A DNA stretch of 64,000 nt from Pseudeuparius sepicola (GCA_963920635.1 OY987298.1:108381309-108445308), one strand, 5' to 3'. Counted from the stretch's first letter, positions 9,323 to 21,200 are shown. Numbers and translations are program-made. Notes: a model not told the origin generated them from the letters alone.

Positions 9323-12300
9323 ATGTCGGAAAAATTGAAAAAACAACAAGCATTACGTCTCACGCAAATTAATCGAATTAAAGAGATTTATGAAGTGGCA
9401 ACTAAAGCGAAGGATGATAGTAATTTGATCCCCCTTTTTGAGTGTTATTATGAATCAATAGAAAACATAAAAACCGAATTTTTTCAATATCATAATAGTG
9501 CCATTGGCCTTTCAGCTTCAGATGAAGATTCATTTGAGGGTGAAGATGCACATAGACAAAATTTTGACAAAATGTATTATCAAATTAAAGCTATTTTTGT
9601 ACAGTTAAATATTGCAACTCCTACAAATCAAAATAATTCGGTTGATGAAGATACCGCAAATATAAAATTACGTCATATTGATTTAAAACCTTTTTCTGGG
9701 GATATTACCCAATTTCCAACATGGATCGACATGTATGATGCTCTTGTTCACAATAATGCAAAGTTAAGTGCTGTTGAAAAGTTTAATCACTTGAGTACAT
9801 CTTTAAAAGGTTCCGCATATACTGTTATCCAAAATGTCAAAATGACAGCTGCAAATTATGCAATTGCCTATAGTGCTTTAACGAAAAGATACACAAATCG
9901 GCGTAAACTTGCTCTTGCGTATTGGTCAAATATAGATGAGTGTCAAAAAATGAAATCAAATGATCCCACAGAACTCTTAAATTTATTAGACATTTTTTCC
10001 ACGAATTTGCAAGCGCTAAAAAACATGAATCTGCCAGTCAATAACTGGGATTTCATATTAGTTCAAATGTTGTTGAACAGAGTGCACATTTCATTTGGTG
10101 AAAGTTTTGAATTATATCACAAATCAAGCGAATTTCCATCATTTTCAAAAGTTTTTGATTTTTTCCACGAACATTGTTGTGCGTTACAAAATTTAAATAC
10201 GTCAAAAAATCAAACTGTCAAATACACAAGGAAATTTGAACAAAATAAGAAATCTTTACGCAGTACAACTTCATTCATGGTAAATGCTGATAACTCCAAT
10301 AATAATTCGCCATGCTTCATATGCAAACTCGATCATCTTGTCTATAAATGTCCGGAACTTTTGAACCAATTACCTCGAAATCGTTACAACCTTATAAGAA
10401 AATGCAAGCTTTGCGTAAATTGTTTGAACCCACATGCAACCATAAGTTGTAACTCAGCTTCTTTATGTCATAAATGCGGACAGAAGCATCACACACTTTT
10501 GCATTTTTCTGAATCTTCAAATTACAATAATAATGCACCACAATCATCTTCTGAGAATCGAGAGCAACAACTTATCGCTCAAAGTTCAGTATCGACCAAT
10601 GCAGGTTTTTTGTCGGAAAAATCAAGCGTACTGCTCTCAACAGCAAAAGTTCGAGTTTTAGACAACTTTGGCAAATATCACACTGTCCGCGCCCTGCTAG
10701 ATCCAGGTAGCATGGCGTCCTTTATTTCAAAGAAGTGTCTTCAATCATTGGGTTTCAAAGCCAAAGACTGCCGTGTCAATCTATCAGGTCTCGACTCCAT
10801 GCAATCCGTAGCTTACCAAGGATATATTTCTTTGAAAATAAAGCCTTGCAACTCAAGAGAAATTATTATAAATATAGATACGCTAATCTTAAACAAAATC
10901 TGTAACAATTTGCCAACTACTGAGATGTCCTATGCTCAGTGGTCTCATATTTCAAATTTGTCATTGGCCGATCCTACTTTTCACATTCCCGGTTCTATAG
11001 ATATCCTGTTAGGGGCTGATATTTATACAAAGCTTCTTTTAGGAGGGCAAATTATTTGCGGCGAGATAGGGCAACCGGACGCACTTAATACAATTTTTGG
11101 TTATGTCTTAATCGGCAAGGTAAACTCCTTCACATCACCTTCTTTAAAAACTTTATTCTGTCATTCCCTAGAGATTTCATCGCTGGAAGAAAGTGTTAAA
11201 AAATTCTGGGAAATTGAGGAAGTTCCTGAAGTCAGATCTATGTCCAAGGAAGACATTAGATGTGAAGAAATCTTTCTTAAAACATATCAGCGTGATACTG
11301 AGGGTCGATTTGTTCTAAAACTGCCCTTTAAAGACGACACTTTGCCTTCTTTTCATGACAGTCGTTCTCTTGCTCTTCGCAGATTTCATTCTCTTGAAAA
11401 TCGCCTTTTAAAAAATCCGCCCTTGTATGAACAATATTCTTTATTCATGGAAGAATATTTCGAGTTAGGTCACATGGAAGTTGCTGAAAAATCTTCCTCA
11501 GATTTATCTTATTATATTCCCCACCTTTGTGTGGTCCGCCCTGAAGCCACTTCCACCAAACTCAGGGTTGTGTTCAATGCCTCAGCAAAACTGTCAAATC
11601 AGTCGTCCTTGAATGATCACCTCCTCGTTGGAGCCAAATTACAAAGAGATATTTTCTCTATTTTGCTAAATTTTCGTCCACACGCTTTCGTGTTTACCGC
11701 AGACATCAAAATGATGTATAGACAAATTCGCATTATTCCAGAGCACTGTGAATATCAGAAAATCCTCTGGAGATTCTCTCCGCAAGACGAGATACAGGAT
11801 CATCGTCTTTTGACAGTTACTTACGGTATGTCAAGTGCACCTTTTCTTGCTATCCGCACATTATTGCAATTGGCTGATGACGATGGTCAAAAGTTTCCTC
11901 TGGCTGCTCAAGCTGTCAAAAATGACACCTATGTCGATGACATTGTGACAGGAGCATCATCTTTAGAGGAAGCCAAACTATTGCAGCAAGAACTCATTGG
12001 GTTAATGTCGCAGGGCAGATTTGTTCTACGCAAATGGTCGAGTAACGATCCGTTATTGTTGGCTCATTTCCCTACAAATGACCTTTGTGTTGACCCCCTC
12101 TCCTTTTCATCAGATTTTGAAAATTCGCTTAAGGTTCTAGGGTTGCAGTGGAATCCAGTATCAGATTGCTTCAGATTTCATGTCCAATCTGTGGATGAAG
12201 ATTGCACCAAAAGGAACATTCTTTCAAATTTGGCGCGCATTTTCGACCCTCTGGGATTTATGTCTCCCCTTACCTTTTTTATGAAACATCTCATCCAAAG

Positions 12301-14464
12301 GCTTTGGGCCTTGAAATTAAATTGGGATGATCACCCTCCTTCGGAAGTTCTCCGCATGTGGGAACGATACCTTAAGGATCTTCCTTGCCTGTCCGGATTG
12401 GAAATTCCTCGTTTCGTCCTACCTTTGAGTTTTCAGGCCTGTGAAATTCATTCATTTGGAGATGCTAGCGAAAAAGGTTACTGTGCCGTAGTTTATCTAC
12501 GCTTCGTTCTAAATTCTAACGGGGCAAAGCTTCGTTTCATCACAGCTAAATCAAAAGTAGCACCTTTAAAAAAGATAACTTTGCCCAGGCTAGAACTATG
12601 CGCAGCTGTGTTGGCTGCACGTTTAGCTTCATTAGTTTTTCAACAATTTCAAGAAAAGTTGTCGATTCGGAATGTCTACTGTTGGTCAGATTCCACAGTC
12701 GCCCTCAACTGGATTCAGTCTCCGCACCGGTGGAAAACTTTCGTAGGAAACCGTGTTGCTTTTATTCAAAAGGAAGTTTCACCCGAATTTTGGTTTCATA
12801 TTAAATCAGATCAAAACCCCGCAGACGTAGGTTCCAGAGGTTTGTTACCTCGCGAGTTATTGCAGTGTTCCTTATGGTGGGCGGGGCCACCTTTCTTATT
12901 ATCTACTAACCATTTTTGGCGAAAGGCCTCAGATTTGTCTGAGTGTTCTGATAATCTGTCAGAAGAACGTAAAGTGGTTCTTTTAACTAATCAGTCACCA
13001 CCAAATTTTTTGGATTCACTTATGAACAAATTTTCTTCCTTTAATAGTATTGTACGGATTTTGTGCTATATTCTTCGATTTATTCAACATGCTAAAAGTA
13101 AAGCATCAGTTTGCATAGGCGCCTTAAGTACTCAGGAGCTTGATGATGCTACTTTTTACCTCGTTAGGCATACACAAAATTCATATTTTTCAGAAGAAAT
13201 TGAAAAACTTTGTAACCATGCAAAACTCCCCAAGAGTTTTCTCAAACTTTCACCCTTTATCGATGACAAGGGCCTTTTAAGAGTAGGAGGCAGAATCCGA
13301 CATGCTCCTATTTCTTTTACTCGCAAATTTCCTTTGTTGTTACCAAGCCGTAGTCGACTGACAGACCTCATCATTCAGAGTTTTCATGTCAAGTACTTTC
13401 ATGCCGGCATACAAACGGTTCAGTGCTTGATTGCTCAAAGATTTTGGATCATGTCATTTAAGCGCTCAATTCGCAGAGTTCTTTCCAAGTGCATTCGTTG
13501 TTTCAAATGCAACCCAATTCCATCAGTGCCTGTTCCCATGGGTGATCTCCCCCCTGCTAGAATTTCTCGCGCAAAACCCTTCCTGCATACCGGGGTGGAT
13601 TATGCCGGTCCTTTCTGTGTCACCATGGGGAGATTCCGAGGTGTAAAATCAACGAAAGGTTATTTATGCCTATTTGTTTGCTTTGCAACAAAAGCAGTAC
13701 ACCTTGAGCTGGCATCTGATCTATCTGCGAATGCCTTTTTAGCCGCATTAAAAAGATTCATTGCTCGGATGGGTCGCTGTGAACACATGTATAGTGATTG
13801 CGGCACTAATTTTGTATCGGCCCATCGTCAACTTAATGTCATGTTCTCTCAAGCCGCTAGCTCCGAATCTATTACATGGCATTTCAACCCCCCGTCTTCC
13901 CCCCACTTTGGGGGTTTGTGGGAGGCGGCAGTAAAATCAGTTAAAGTTCACCTTACGAGAGTCATTGGTTCACAGGTTCTTACATACGAAGAATTGTATA
14001 CCGTTTTTACTCAGATCGAGGCAATTTTGAATTCGCGTCCGTTGGTACCTCTGAGTAGTGACCCAAATGATTTCTGTGCTTTAACTCCTGGTCACTTTCT
14101 TACATTCGAGCCCCTCATAGCACCGCCTGAACCTAGCTTACTAGAAACGCCTATCAATCGTCTAACACGCTGGCAATTACTTGACCGAATGCATCAGGAT
14201 TTCTGGGACCGATGGTCTAAAGAATATCTTCATACTTTACATCAAAAAACCAAATGGTTTAATTCTGGTTGTGAAATTAAAGAAAACACGTTGGTTTTAA
14301 TAAAATCAGATAATTTGCCCCCTTTAAAATGGGCTATGGGCCGTGTTATTAAAATCCATCCTGGTGCCGACGGTCAGGTGAGAGTTGTGTCTGTTAAAAC
14401 GGCTTCGCATATCCTGAAGAGACCAGTGTCAAAACTGTGTCCTTTGCCTCTCGAGGATTCGTAA
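9323..14464 (+). CDS. BEL/Pao gag-pol polyprotein, intact
   Basis: A single frame of 1713 codons. In order: a DUF1759 gag-like region (about residues 115-265); a cysteine/histidine-rich zinc-knuckle region (about 331-395, CX2C clusters); a retropepsin-like DUF1758 protease with DPGS at 460-463; reverse transcriptase with YVDD at 870-873; an RNase H region with an acidic residue near 1047 (GDASEKGY); an H2C2 zinc region and integrase core with acidic residues at about 1426, 1492 and 1534 (41 residues between the last two); and a C-terminal DUF5641. The start ATG at 9323 is the first in frame. All catalytic motifs appear present and no stop interrupts the frame, so the element may still be mobile. 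The product acts in particle assembly, reverse transcription and integration of its own RNA. Confidence 0.96.
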   Translation: MSEKLKKQQALRLTQINRIKEIYEVATKAKDDSNLIPLFECYYESIENIKTEFFQYHNSAIGLSASDEDSFEGEDAHRQNFDKMYYQIKAIFVQLNIATPTNQNNSVDEDTANIKLRHIDLKPFSGDITQFPTWIDMYDALVHNNAKLSAVEKFNHLSTSLKGSAYTVIQNVKMTAANYAIAYSALTKRYTNRRKLALAYWSNIDECQKMKSNDPTELLNLLDIFSTNLQALKNMNLPVNNWDFILVQMLLNRVHISFGESFELYHKSSEFPSFSKVFDFFHEHCCALQNLNTSKNQTVKYTRKFEQNKKSLRSTTSFMVNADNSNNNSPCFICKLDHLVYKCPELLNQLPRNRYNLIRKCKLCVNCLNPHATISCNSASLCHKCGQKHHTLLHFSESSNYNNNAPQSSSENREQQLIAQSSVSTNAGFLSEKSSVLLSTAKVRVLDNFGKYHTVRALLDPGSMASFISKKCLQSLGFKAKDCRVNLSGLDSMQSVAYQGYISLKIKPCNSREIIINIDTLILNKICNNLPTTEMSYAQWSHISNLSLADPTFHIPGSIDILLGADIYTKLLLGGQIICGEIGQPDALNTIFGYVLIGKVNSFTSPSLKTLFCHSLEISSLEESVKKFWEIEEVPEVRSMSKEDIRCEEIFLKTYQRDTEGRFVLKLPFKDDTLPSFHDSRSLALRRFHSLENRLLKNPPLYEQYSLFMEEYFELGHMEVAEKSSSDLSYYIPHLCVVRPEATSTKLRVVFNASAKLSNQSSLNDHLLVGAKLQRDIFSILLNFRPHAFVFTADIKMMYRQIRIIPEHCEYQKILWRFSPQDEIQDHRLLTVTYGMSSAPFLAIRTLLQLADDDGQKFPLAAQAVKNDTYVDDIVTGASSLEEAKLLQQELIGLMSQGRFVLRKWSSNDPLLLAHFPTNDLCVDPLSFSSDFENSLKVLGLQWNPVSDCFRFHVQSVDEDCTKRNILSNLARIFDPLGFMSPLTFFMKHLIQRLWALKLNWDDHPPSEVLRMWERYLKDLPCLSGLEIPRFVLPLSFQACEIHSFGDASEKGYCAVVYLRFVLNSNGAKLRFITAKSKVAPLKKITLPRLELCAAVLAARLASLVFQQFQEKLSIRNVYCWSDSTVALNWIQSPHRWKTFVGNRVAFIQKEVSPEFWFHIKSDQNPADVGSRGLLPRELLQCSLWWAGPPFLLSTNHFWRKASDLSECSDNLSEERKVVLLTNQSPPNFLDSLMNKFSSFNSIVRILCYILRFIQHAKSKASVCIGALSTQELDDATFYLVRHTQNSYFSEEIEKLCNHAKLPKSFLKLSPFIDDKGLLRVGGRIRHAPISFTRKFPLLLPSRSRLTDLIIQSFHVKYFHAGIQTVQCLIAQRFWIMSFKRSIRRVLSKCIRCFKCNPIPSVPVPMGDLPPARISRAKPFLHTGVDYAGPFCVTMGRFRGVKSTKGYLCLFVCFATKAVHLELASDLSANAFLAALKRFIARMGRCEHMYSDCGTNFVSAHRQLNVMFSQAASSESITWHFNPPSSPHFGGLWEAAVKSVKVHLTRVIGSQVLTYEELYTVFTQIEAILNSRPLVPLSSDPNDFCALTPGHFLTFEPLIAPPEPSLLETPINRLTRWQLLDRMHQDFWDRWSKEYLHTLHQKTKWFNSGCEIKENTLVLIKSDNLPPLKWAMGRVIKIHPGADGQVRVVSVKTASHILKRPVSKLCPLPLEDS

Positions 14465-14479
14465 AATACCTCGTATTTT

Positions 14480-14491
14480 AGGTGGGCGGTA
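14480..14491 (+). promoter_or_regulatory. polypurine tract
   Basis: AGGTGGGCGGTA lies directly upstream of the 3' LTR, in the position and composition of the plus-strand primer of LTR retrotransposons. Confidence 0.7.
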
Positions 14492-14492
14492 A

Positions 14493-14968
14493 TGTTACGT
14501 CCCCATAGTTTTGTGTTGTCTAATTTACGTTAATTTAATTTCAGTCATTATTGTTATTGCTTATCTTGATTATTTTGCGCACCCCGCACCACACGTGCAT
14601 TTCCTTACCCCGCACCTCTCCCAAAATTTCCTATGCCGCGTGTGGCAGTGCAGTTCTTGACTCTCTTGTAAATCGTACGCACGCAGATTTTGATTTCGCG
14701 ACTTCGCGACGTGATTATTCCGCATCAACGGCAGATTACGGGTCCATTGTACTACAAGGATCAAAGAAGCCATCTACAGGTAAATCTCTGGCCAGAGTGA
14801 AGAAGAAATCCACGAAAGATCGCAGATTCAAAGGTCAGACGTTTTTTCCTTCCCGCATTCCTCAATTTCATTTATTTGAAACTTAATATTAGAATACAGT
14901 CCATTTTTTTCTCTCCAACTGAGACCCAATTTATTACATTTATTTGGTTATCTATCACGCACGCAACA
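14493..14968 (+). repeat. 3' LTR of BEL/Pao element
   Basis: Same length as the 5' LTR and identical except at three sites. It is followed by the right AGGAA target repeat. Confidence 0.95.
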
Positions 14969-14973
14969 AGGAA

Positions 14974-15554
14974 TGAATTATTATTAGATATTAGTAATCT
15001 TGACTCCATTAGTAATGGAGTTTTTGCATGAAGATATAATTGAATTTTTTAAAATATAATTTATTTGGCGTTGTATAGTTTATTTGACGTTGACGTTGCC
15101 GCCACTTTCAAATGATGAAAGTAACTATGAAGTGGAATAACACAGTTTCCGCCACTATATAGCCATTAAGGTCAAGTAACAAAAAACTTAAAAACGCAAG
15201 TGTATGTGGAAATCACCTTAAAGTTATATTTTAGACACGACGACGACGCCATATTTAAGAATAAGATTTGAGCCGCCATTATGACAAAATGCAAACAGGC
15301 TACTGAATAAAAATTAATTTGTCGTAAATTATTCATTAAAATATAGTATATTAGTACGTAATTATTGGTTTTACGTAACCAAGAATATTAAAAAAAATTG
15401 CGGTATGTACATAATATTTAAAAAGTGTGCTTCTCACTTCTTATTTTATTTTTTGAAAAATATATTAAATAGCTATTGCGGAAGGGCGTACTCATATTTC
15501 GAAATATTATAACGGCTATGTTTTACAGTAAACTTGAAATCGTTTTGTTTTTAT
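14974..15554. other. AT-rich stretch, no feature seen
   Basis: No gene, long repeat or transposon end is apparent. Short purine and AT runs only. Confidence 0.3.
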
Positions 15555-18524
15555 CCCCATCTCCTAATAGTCCTCAGTACAGCGTCCTTTTTTCATCATT
15601 ATTACAAAAGTACCTAGTAAAAATTGTATTAGGGGCTTCATTTTACCGAGTCTACCAGACTGTAAAATTGAAGTTGCTCATAATTGCCTAAAAAAGATAG
15701 TCGATAACATGTCCGAAAAATTTTCAGCCTCGTTTCTTCAGTCCGACAACCTGACTGTCATTATGGCAGGTTACGTTTTGCGATTACAAAAGGTTTAATC
15801 TTAATTTTTTTCGCTTTCAAATAAAATATGTGTATTAAAAAAATAGGTGTCTGACAAAATAAATGAAGCAAACTTATAAAATAAAAAAATTAAACATTTT
15901 GAAAGTAGTGCCAAAGCGCGCGCGCGCTCTATACCTACTATACTACAGAGTGTGCACGATAAAAAAAGCTATTATGATCCATTTTAATACGTGACTGGCG
16001 CATTTCAGCTGAGACCGCCGTTGCGCCGACGCAAAGAAACTCTTGTCTCGTCAATGGCGTCGAGTTGATCTATTGGGCAGAATTGTACTGTGGGTTCGTG
16101 GTCCGCCAGGCTCCACACTTGGGTGGAGTGAAAAAATTAAGTTTTTTCTTTTTTTTGGAAATTCGCTTATAGGCTAGTAACCAAAAGTTGCTACCTATAA
16201 ACGTTGTTTACTGTACAAAAGTGAGTACATACGCTATTTTTTCACTGCAGGAACTAAAATTTAAAAATTCGCAAGACATTACCAATTTACTAATTTGCAC
16301 CGCTCCGCTCTAGCGAGGAAAGTGTTTCAGATAAATCAAAATGAATATCACATTTCTATCTTAAAATTTCAAGCGCAACCTAATGGTGCTGGTATCAATA
16401 ATTATACCAACCATTAGTTACACCACCAGATAGCTCTTGAAAAGTTGAGATAGGAATGTGAAATTTATTTTGTTCTATCTCAACTATAGTTTTGTTGCTA
16501 CAACGGTGCAAAGTAGTCAAAATCCCTATTTTCTACTGTTCATAGCTGAGAACAGTGGCGCAACCAGAAATTATTATTAGGGGGGGCTGGTTGACAAAGT
16601 TCATTTTTCATTGTTAAGAATTGCGCCGCAGGCGAAAATTTTATAATTTTCAAGGTCAAACATTTTCAATGAACTGACAAATTTTCAAGTCAAAAAATAT
16701 TAGGCAACTGATTGTAGTTTTTTTCTTTGTTAACTGTGGAACCATAATAATAATAATAATTTAACTATGTAGTAACTCTAAGAAGTAGGTACTTTTTTTT
16801 CTTTTACATAAAAGCCTCAGAGAGAATTCCTTCAGTGATGTGGAAGTAAAAATATAAGTTAGTACCTATAAATTTATTGCCACATCCTATAAATTAACAT
16901 GTCCTCTCAAAGGGTCAAATGTAGAATATATAGATAGGTAGGTATCTTCCTATAGAAATTTATAAATTTGCTTGTGGATTCATAATGATTATTGTTTTTT
17001 AAAAGCAGGAATTAAAGTAATATGTTGGCTTATTAAAATGCGCCGCATGCGAAATTTTTTAAAAATTTTTAAGGACAGACAATTTAACTGAGTCGTAGAA
17101 AATTTTAAACTTATATCAGCATGATATGTTTCCTCTTCTTTTTTTCCTCAAAGGGAAGGGTTTGAACACTCAACCCCCCCCCCCCTCCTTATCTACGCTA
17201 CGGCCCTGCGGTATATGAAGGACAGTAGAAAACAGAAGGCCAGGCGCATATAATTCAGGTCAGATTAGTTTTAAGTTCGGCCCTTGTTTATATGTCTCTG
17301 TATAAACAAGGGTTCGGCGCAGGTTTGGTTTATAGGTTTTAAGGCCCGCGGCGAGAAGCGCGTGTGCGTGTGACTTGTGTTTCTGTTCTGTGCCGACTGC
17401 CGGCCAGACAACTAATCTTTCATTAAATAATGTCAACTACTAATGTGTACCACCGATATCCTCAATATCGTAAATTTGATAAATCATAACATAAACTTAA
17501 AAAATACAGGTTAAACAAAATACAAATCATTCGGTTTTGTTTTTATCTAGCATTGTTTAGCGCTTTTTCGCTTGGTTGGTACGAGCTCGGGGGGGGGGGG
17601 GCATTCTTCAGATGTAGAATCCTAAAATATAATAATATACAGGGTGTTCCATTTAAAAAAACCATCTCATTTGTCACCACACTTTCGTGGTACATCCTGT
17701 ATAATTGAAAATATTTTTAAAACTAGTTTTTTTGTTTTCCCTAATTCCTCACATTTTTTTTTAATATCTCTTTTTTTGGGCCAATTTTGGTATTTCAACA
17801 CACTATTTTCCCACCTTGTATAAAATTATTATATGAAAACTTAATTAATGTTATTAAATGAAGTACATAGTTGGCCACAGTTTCTATTGTTTTTGCTGCT
17901 TTGAATATCAATTTTTTTCTCCCTTGGGACTCAAGTCTCAAGGGAGCAAATGCCATACTTTAGTCCGGCAAAATAGAGAGCAAAGTGATCACTTTAGTCC
18001 CTGAATGCGGTGAAAAAATTAATTTACAAAATATTTACAGCTACAATTATTCACCGAAATAAAAATTCTACGTTTTAACCTTTTTTGTCGGACTGGCAAT
18101 CTGACCCACTATTTTTGTCGGACAGTGCTATATTTGATTCAAAAACGTACCTACCAACCTATCACGTGTGATTTTTGTTCGAAATTTTGTAATCGCAAAA
18201 CGTAACCTGCCATAACTGACAGGTTGGCGGATTGAAGAAACCAGGCTGAAAATTTGTCGGAAAAGCTATCGACTATCTTTTTTAGGCAATTATGAGCAAT
18301 TTCAATTAAAATTTAGGTGTTGTGCAATAAAAAAAGGTATCGCCCTAGAGTGACATGTTTCGACTGTTGGACTCGACGATTGCGCCCTCTTTTTGTGCGG
18401 GAAAGCGCCCATGCCGCACTTTGAAAATTTTAGTGTGGTAGACTCGTTGAAATGAAGCCCCTAATACCATTTTTAGGACTTTTGTAGTAATAGTGAAAAA
18501 AGGACGCTGTACCGGGGACTATAA
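15555..18524. mobile_element. about 3-kb element with long inverted repeats
   Basis: The left arm (about 15555-15805) and right arm (about 18170-18524) are inverted copies sharing blocks such as ACAGCGTCCTTTTTT, GGCTTCATTT, TTTTTTAGGCAATTATGAGC and GTAATCGCAAAACGTAACC. The right arm has an extra segment near 18320-18430 absent from the left. The 2.3-kb centre has no recognisable transposase but contains a GC-microsatellite (near 15918), a C run (near 17180), a G run (near 17590) and a hairpin at 17281-17312. Confidence 0.65.
17281..17312. repeat. hairpin, 12-bp stem
   Basis: CCCTTGTTTATA and TATAAACAAGGG form a perfect stem with an 8-nt loop. Confidence 0.7.
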
Positions 18525-18826
18525 ATAACTAAATAAATATATAACAAATAATCACAGTGAGTAGTTATATTCCCGATTGAGACCGTCAATCTGATTAATT
18601 TCGGGTTGGTGGGAGAAAGGCACCACTGGCAGCAGGACATAAGACATAATAGGTAATGTATGTAGGTATACCTATTAAATAAGTTAAAAGAGAGAGACCG
18701 AGCGACATGGAAAATAAAGAGGCAAGTGGCCAAGTTTCACGTAGGCGGCCTCATAGGAGGCTGCGACTACGCGCCCACGTTTTTGAAACATATATAAGCA
18801 CCACGTGGCTGGAACGTAGCGGTATA

Positions 18827-19241
18827 AAGGTGGGTTTATACACTTTTATTTAAGAATAAGAATAGTAATAAGAATAAGAATAGGAATAGTAATAACCAAA
18901 ACAGCTATTTATACACTTTCGGGATAGTCTTAGGAATAGGACATGTCAGCTGTCAATAAAGGCCATACTGCACGGTCCGACCGTGCAGTAGCCGATGATG
19001 ACATTTGCGACTCGCAAATGCGCATGCTCGCAAATGGCGAGCATGCGCATTTTCATTTTGGATTTAAGAATAAGAATAAAGTTAAATCTTAACCAACTTC
19101 AAGGTCACTCCTTATTCCTTATTACTATTCTTATTCTTATTTGGGCTGTATAAACACTTCCAATCGAAATTTAAAATTTAACTCTTATTCTTATTACTAT
19201 TCTTATTCTCATTTTTAAATAAAAGTGTATAAACCCACCTT
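18827..19241. mobile_element. foldback with AAGGTGGGTTTATAC ends
   Basis: Inverted ends AAGGTGGGTTTATACAC and its complement continue into arms rich in AAGAATAAGAATAG. The centre holds two short perfect palindromes (CTGCACGGTC/GACCGTGCAG and AAATGCGCATGCTCGC with its complement). A similar half-end GGTGGGTTTATGC lies near 50520. No coding sequence. Confidence 0.75.
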
Positions 19242-19341
19242 AAGTTGCAAAACCGTGGTGGTAACGTGGCAGCCACCCAAAAGGTGTTCCCCATTTTGGT
19301 GGCAACCAGGTTATAGAACGGTTCCTATAACTTGTCGTTAC

Positions 19342-19377
19342 GTGGCGCCAGAGAACAATGTTCTCTGGTGGCGCCCA
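19342..19377. repeat. short palindrome
   Basis: GGCGCCAGAGAAC and GTTCTCTGGTGGCGCC are inverted with a 3-nt difference. Confidence 0.55.
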
Positions 19378-19561
19378 CTAAAAATGCTACTTGTGTTAAT
19401 GGAGAAATAATGGCCTTGCGGACCCATGTTTATATGAATCTTTTATATTAAAAATACCTCTGAAATGTCGGACACTTATTAAAGAACAATCTGCATAATG
19501 GCAATACCACACTTTCCTGTTTTTTTTTCTACGGAGGGCCGGCACTAAATAGTATATATTA

Positions 19562-19670
19562 TACACTTAGGTTGAGAAGTGAGCCATTATTTACCGAGCA
19601 TTTTTATATACTACGCGCCTCAGGATATAATATGCGAGGTAAATAATGGCCTTCTCAGCCGAAGTGTATA
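19562..19670. repeat. short inverted repeat
   Basis: ACACTTAGGTTGAGAAG and CTTCTCAGCCGAAGTGT, with matching GCCATTATTTACC blocks, form arms around a short loop. Confidence 0.6.
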
Positions 19671-19929
19671 TAGAATTTTTTTTTACCACTAACATTAAAT
19701 ATTGCCATATTTTACATATTTGATTAGATTTAGCCTGGGAGTTCAGTTGTCAAGCTGATAAAATGAAACTAATTTTTAAACGTCATATTGAAAATTTTTC
19801 ATTATTTATCTAGGTATTTTTTTTATTATCATTATTTACCTAGGGAGAGAAATATTACTTCTCGTTAGAGGAATGAGGTAAATAATGGTGATTTCTCAGG
19901 CTAGTAGTAACAAAGATTATTAATACTTA

Positions 19930-20480
19930 GTTATTTATAAGTACTCATTGAAGTTCAGCTTTTTATGACTCATGTGGAATTAAACCACATGAGTCATAAA
20001 GAGGAACTTCAGTGCCGAAGCACATATTATATATTTTTTTATTAGGTAAAGGTAAAAAGGAGATCACCCATCCGTGAGCCGACCGCGCGCGCCCTTACTT
20101 GACTTGAAGGATCGCTCTACCTTGATCAAGCATGATATGCCACGGCGTATTTTGGATAAATTACCAAGCTGCACATGCAGCTTATACAAAAATAATATTG
20201 ATGTTCTAATTTCGAATAGACCAAAATAGTTATACTGAAAGATTGCGTTTTTATAGGTAACGATTCCGCAATGAGGCTGAAACCATAGAAGAATCTACTA
20301 CGATAGTAGATTCTTCTACGCTGAAACGTAAAACGATACTTTATTGGCCGGGTTTTAATAACTGGCCACGTATTACGAGCGATGAATAAGTCTGACTTTT
20401 GGTGGATTTACCTCTCGCCAAGGCCAACTGAATACTATAATGGATTACTTTAGTACCGCATTTTGAGCTTTTAATGACTG
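19930..20480 (-). repeat. composite repeat with 5S-rRNA-like module, copy 1
   Basis: On the minus strand this copy has an upstream domain (from GTCATTAAAAGCTCA), a 5S-like module (20061-20147, with AGTCAAG and CGGATGGGTGATC), and a terminal hairpin based on TTTATGACTCATGTGG flanked by inverted GAACTTCAGTGCC. Copies at about 28545-29005 and 48895-49495 share the same order. It carries an extra inserted hairpin at about 20283-20317 (AGAATCTACTA stem). Confidence 0.65.
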
Positions 20481-20804
20481 GTTTAAGGCTTTTTAATGTC
20501 AATATCCAATAAACCCATTTTTGAGGCTTGAAAATGGGGACCTAAAGAATGATTTTTAGGCCTGGTACTAATACAATAATCTCTTTTAGCACTAGATGTA
20601 TTTTTTTATATATTATTTTTGGCAGAAACAATAGTGCCATACTCTCCACTTACATAGTCATTTGGATGTATTAGGTACATTTTTTTTTGTTTGTTTTTGA
20701 ATTTATAAAAATTGTAAATATAAGAATTGTAAAAAATTTTCTTTCGATTTCGTAATTTGTATTCGGAATTTTTTTTAATCTACGCATTTTTCGATTTCAA
20801 CGAT

Positions 20805-21200
20805 ATCCTATATCGTTATGTTCAAATTTTGGCAGCGAAAAGAATACTTACTTCTTTTAAAGTAAAAAAAAAACGCAAAACTTGTATATCCATTTTTGTT
20901 TGTTTCCAAGTAACACGCCTGTTACGCCTGTTGGCTTACGGGCACAAGCCTGCATTCAACAAGGAGGTGGACATTTTGAAAATATTATTAATTGACAAAA
21001 ATATTATTAATTGACCTTTTTTACTAAAATCATATTTTATTTACGTTAAGAATGAATTTTGATTATTTATTGTATGTACTAAATAATGTAGTTTAACTTT
21101 GAAATAAATAAAAATCGATATACAATTTTTGTTTTTTTTTACTTTAAAATAAGTATTCTTTACGCTGCCAAAATTTGAACATAACGATACGGGACACCTT
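20805..21200. mobile_element. foldback element
   Basis: Arms contain TATCGTTATGTTCAAATTTT, GGCAGC and AAAGAATACTTA in inverted copies. The right end reads GGGACACCTTGTATG, close to the CACCCTGTAT terminus used by many foldbacks in the window. Confidence 0.7.

Larger units (their letters stand above)
8332..14968 (+). mobile_element. complete BEL/Pao LTR retrotransposon
   Basis: The element is bounded by two 476-bp LTRs starting TG and ending CA, with a perfect 5-bp target duplication AGGAA (8327-8331 and 14969-14973). The LTRs differ at three positions by eye, so the insertion is young. Between them lie a candidate primer-binding site, a leader of about 515 bp, one intact gag-pol frame and a purine-rich tract GGTGGGCGGT before the 3' LTR. 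The 5-bp duplication, the DUF1759 / DUF1758 / DUF5641 layout and the single frame are characteristic of BEL/Pao. No envelope-like frame is present. Confidence 0.96.

Noticed and set aside
16553..17208. Further hAT-type element starting CAGTGGCGCAACCAGAAA
   Set aside because: The left end looks hAT-like, and GGCCCTG near 17202-17208 could be the right end, but the 8-bp flanks do not match.
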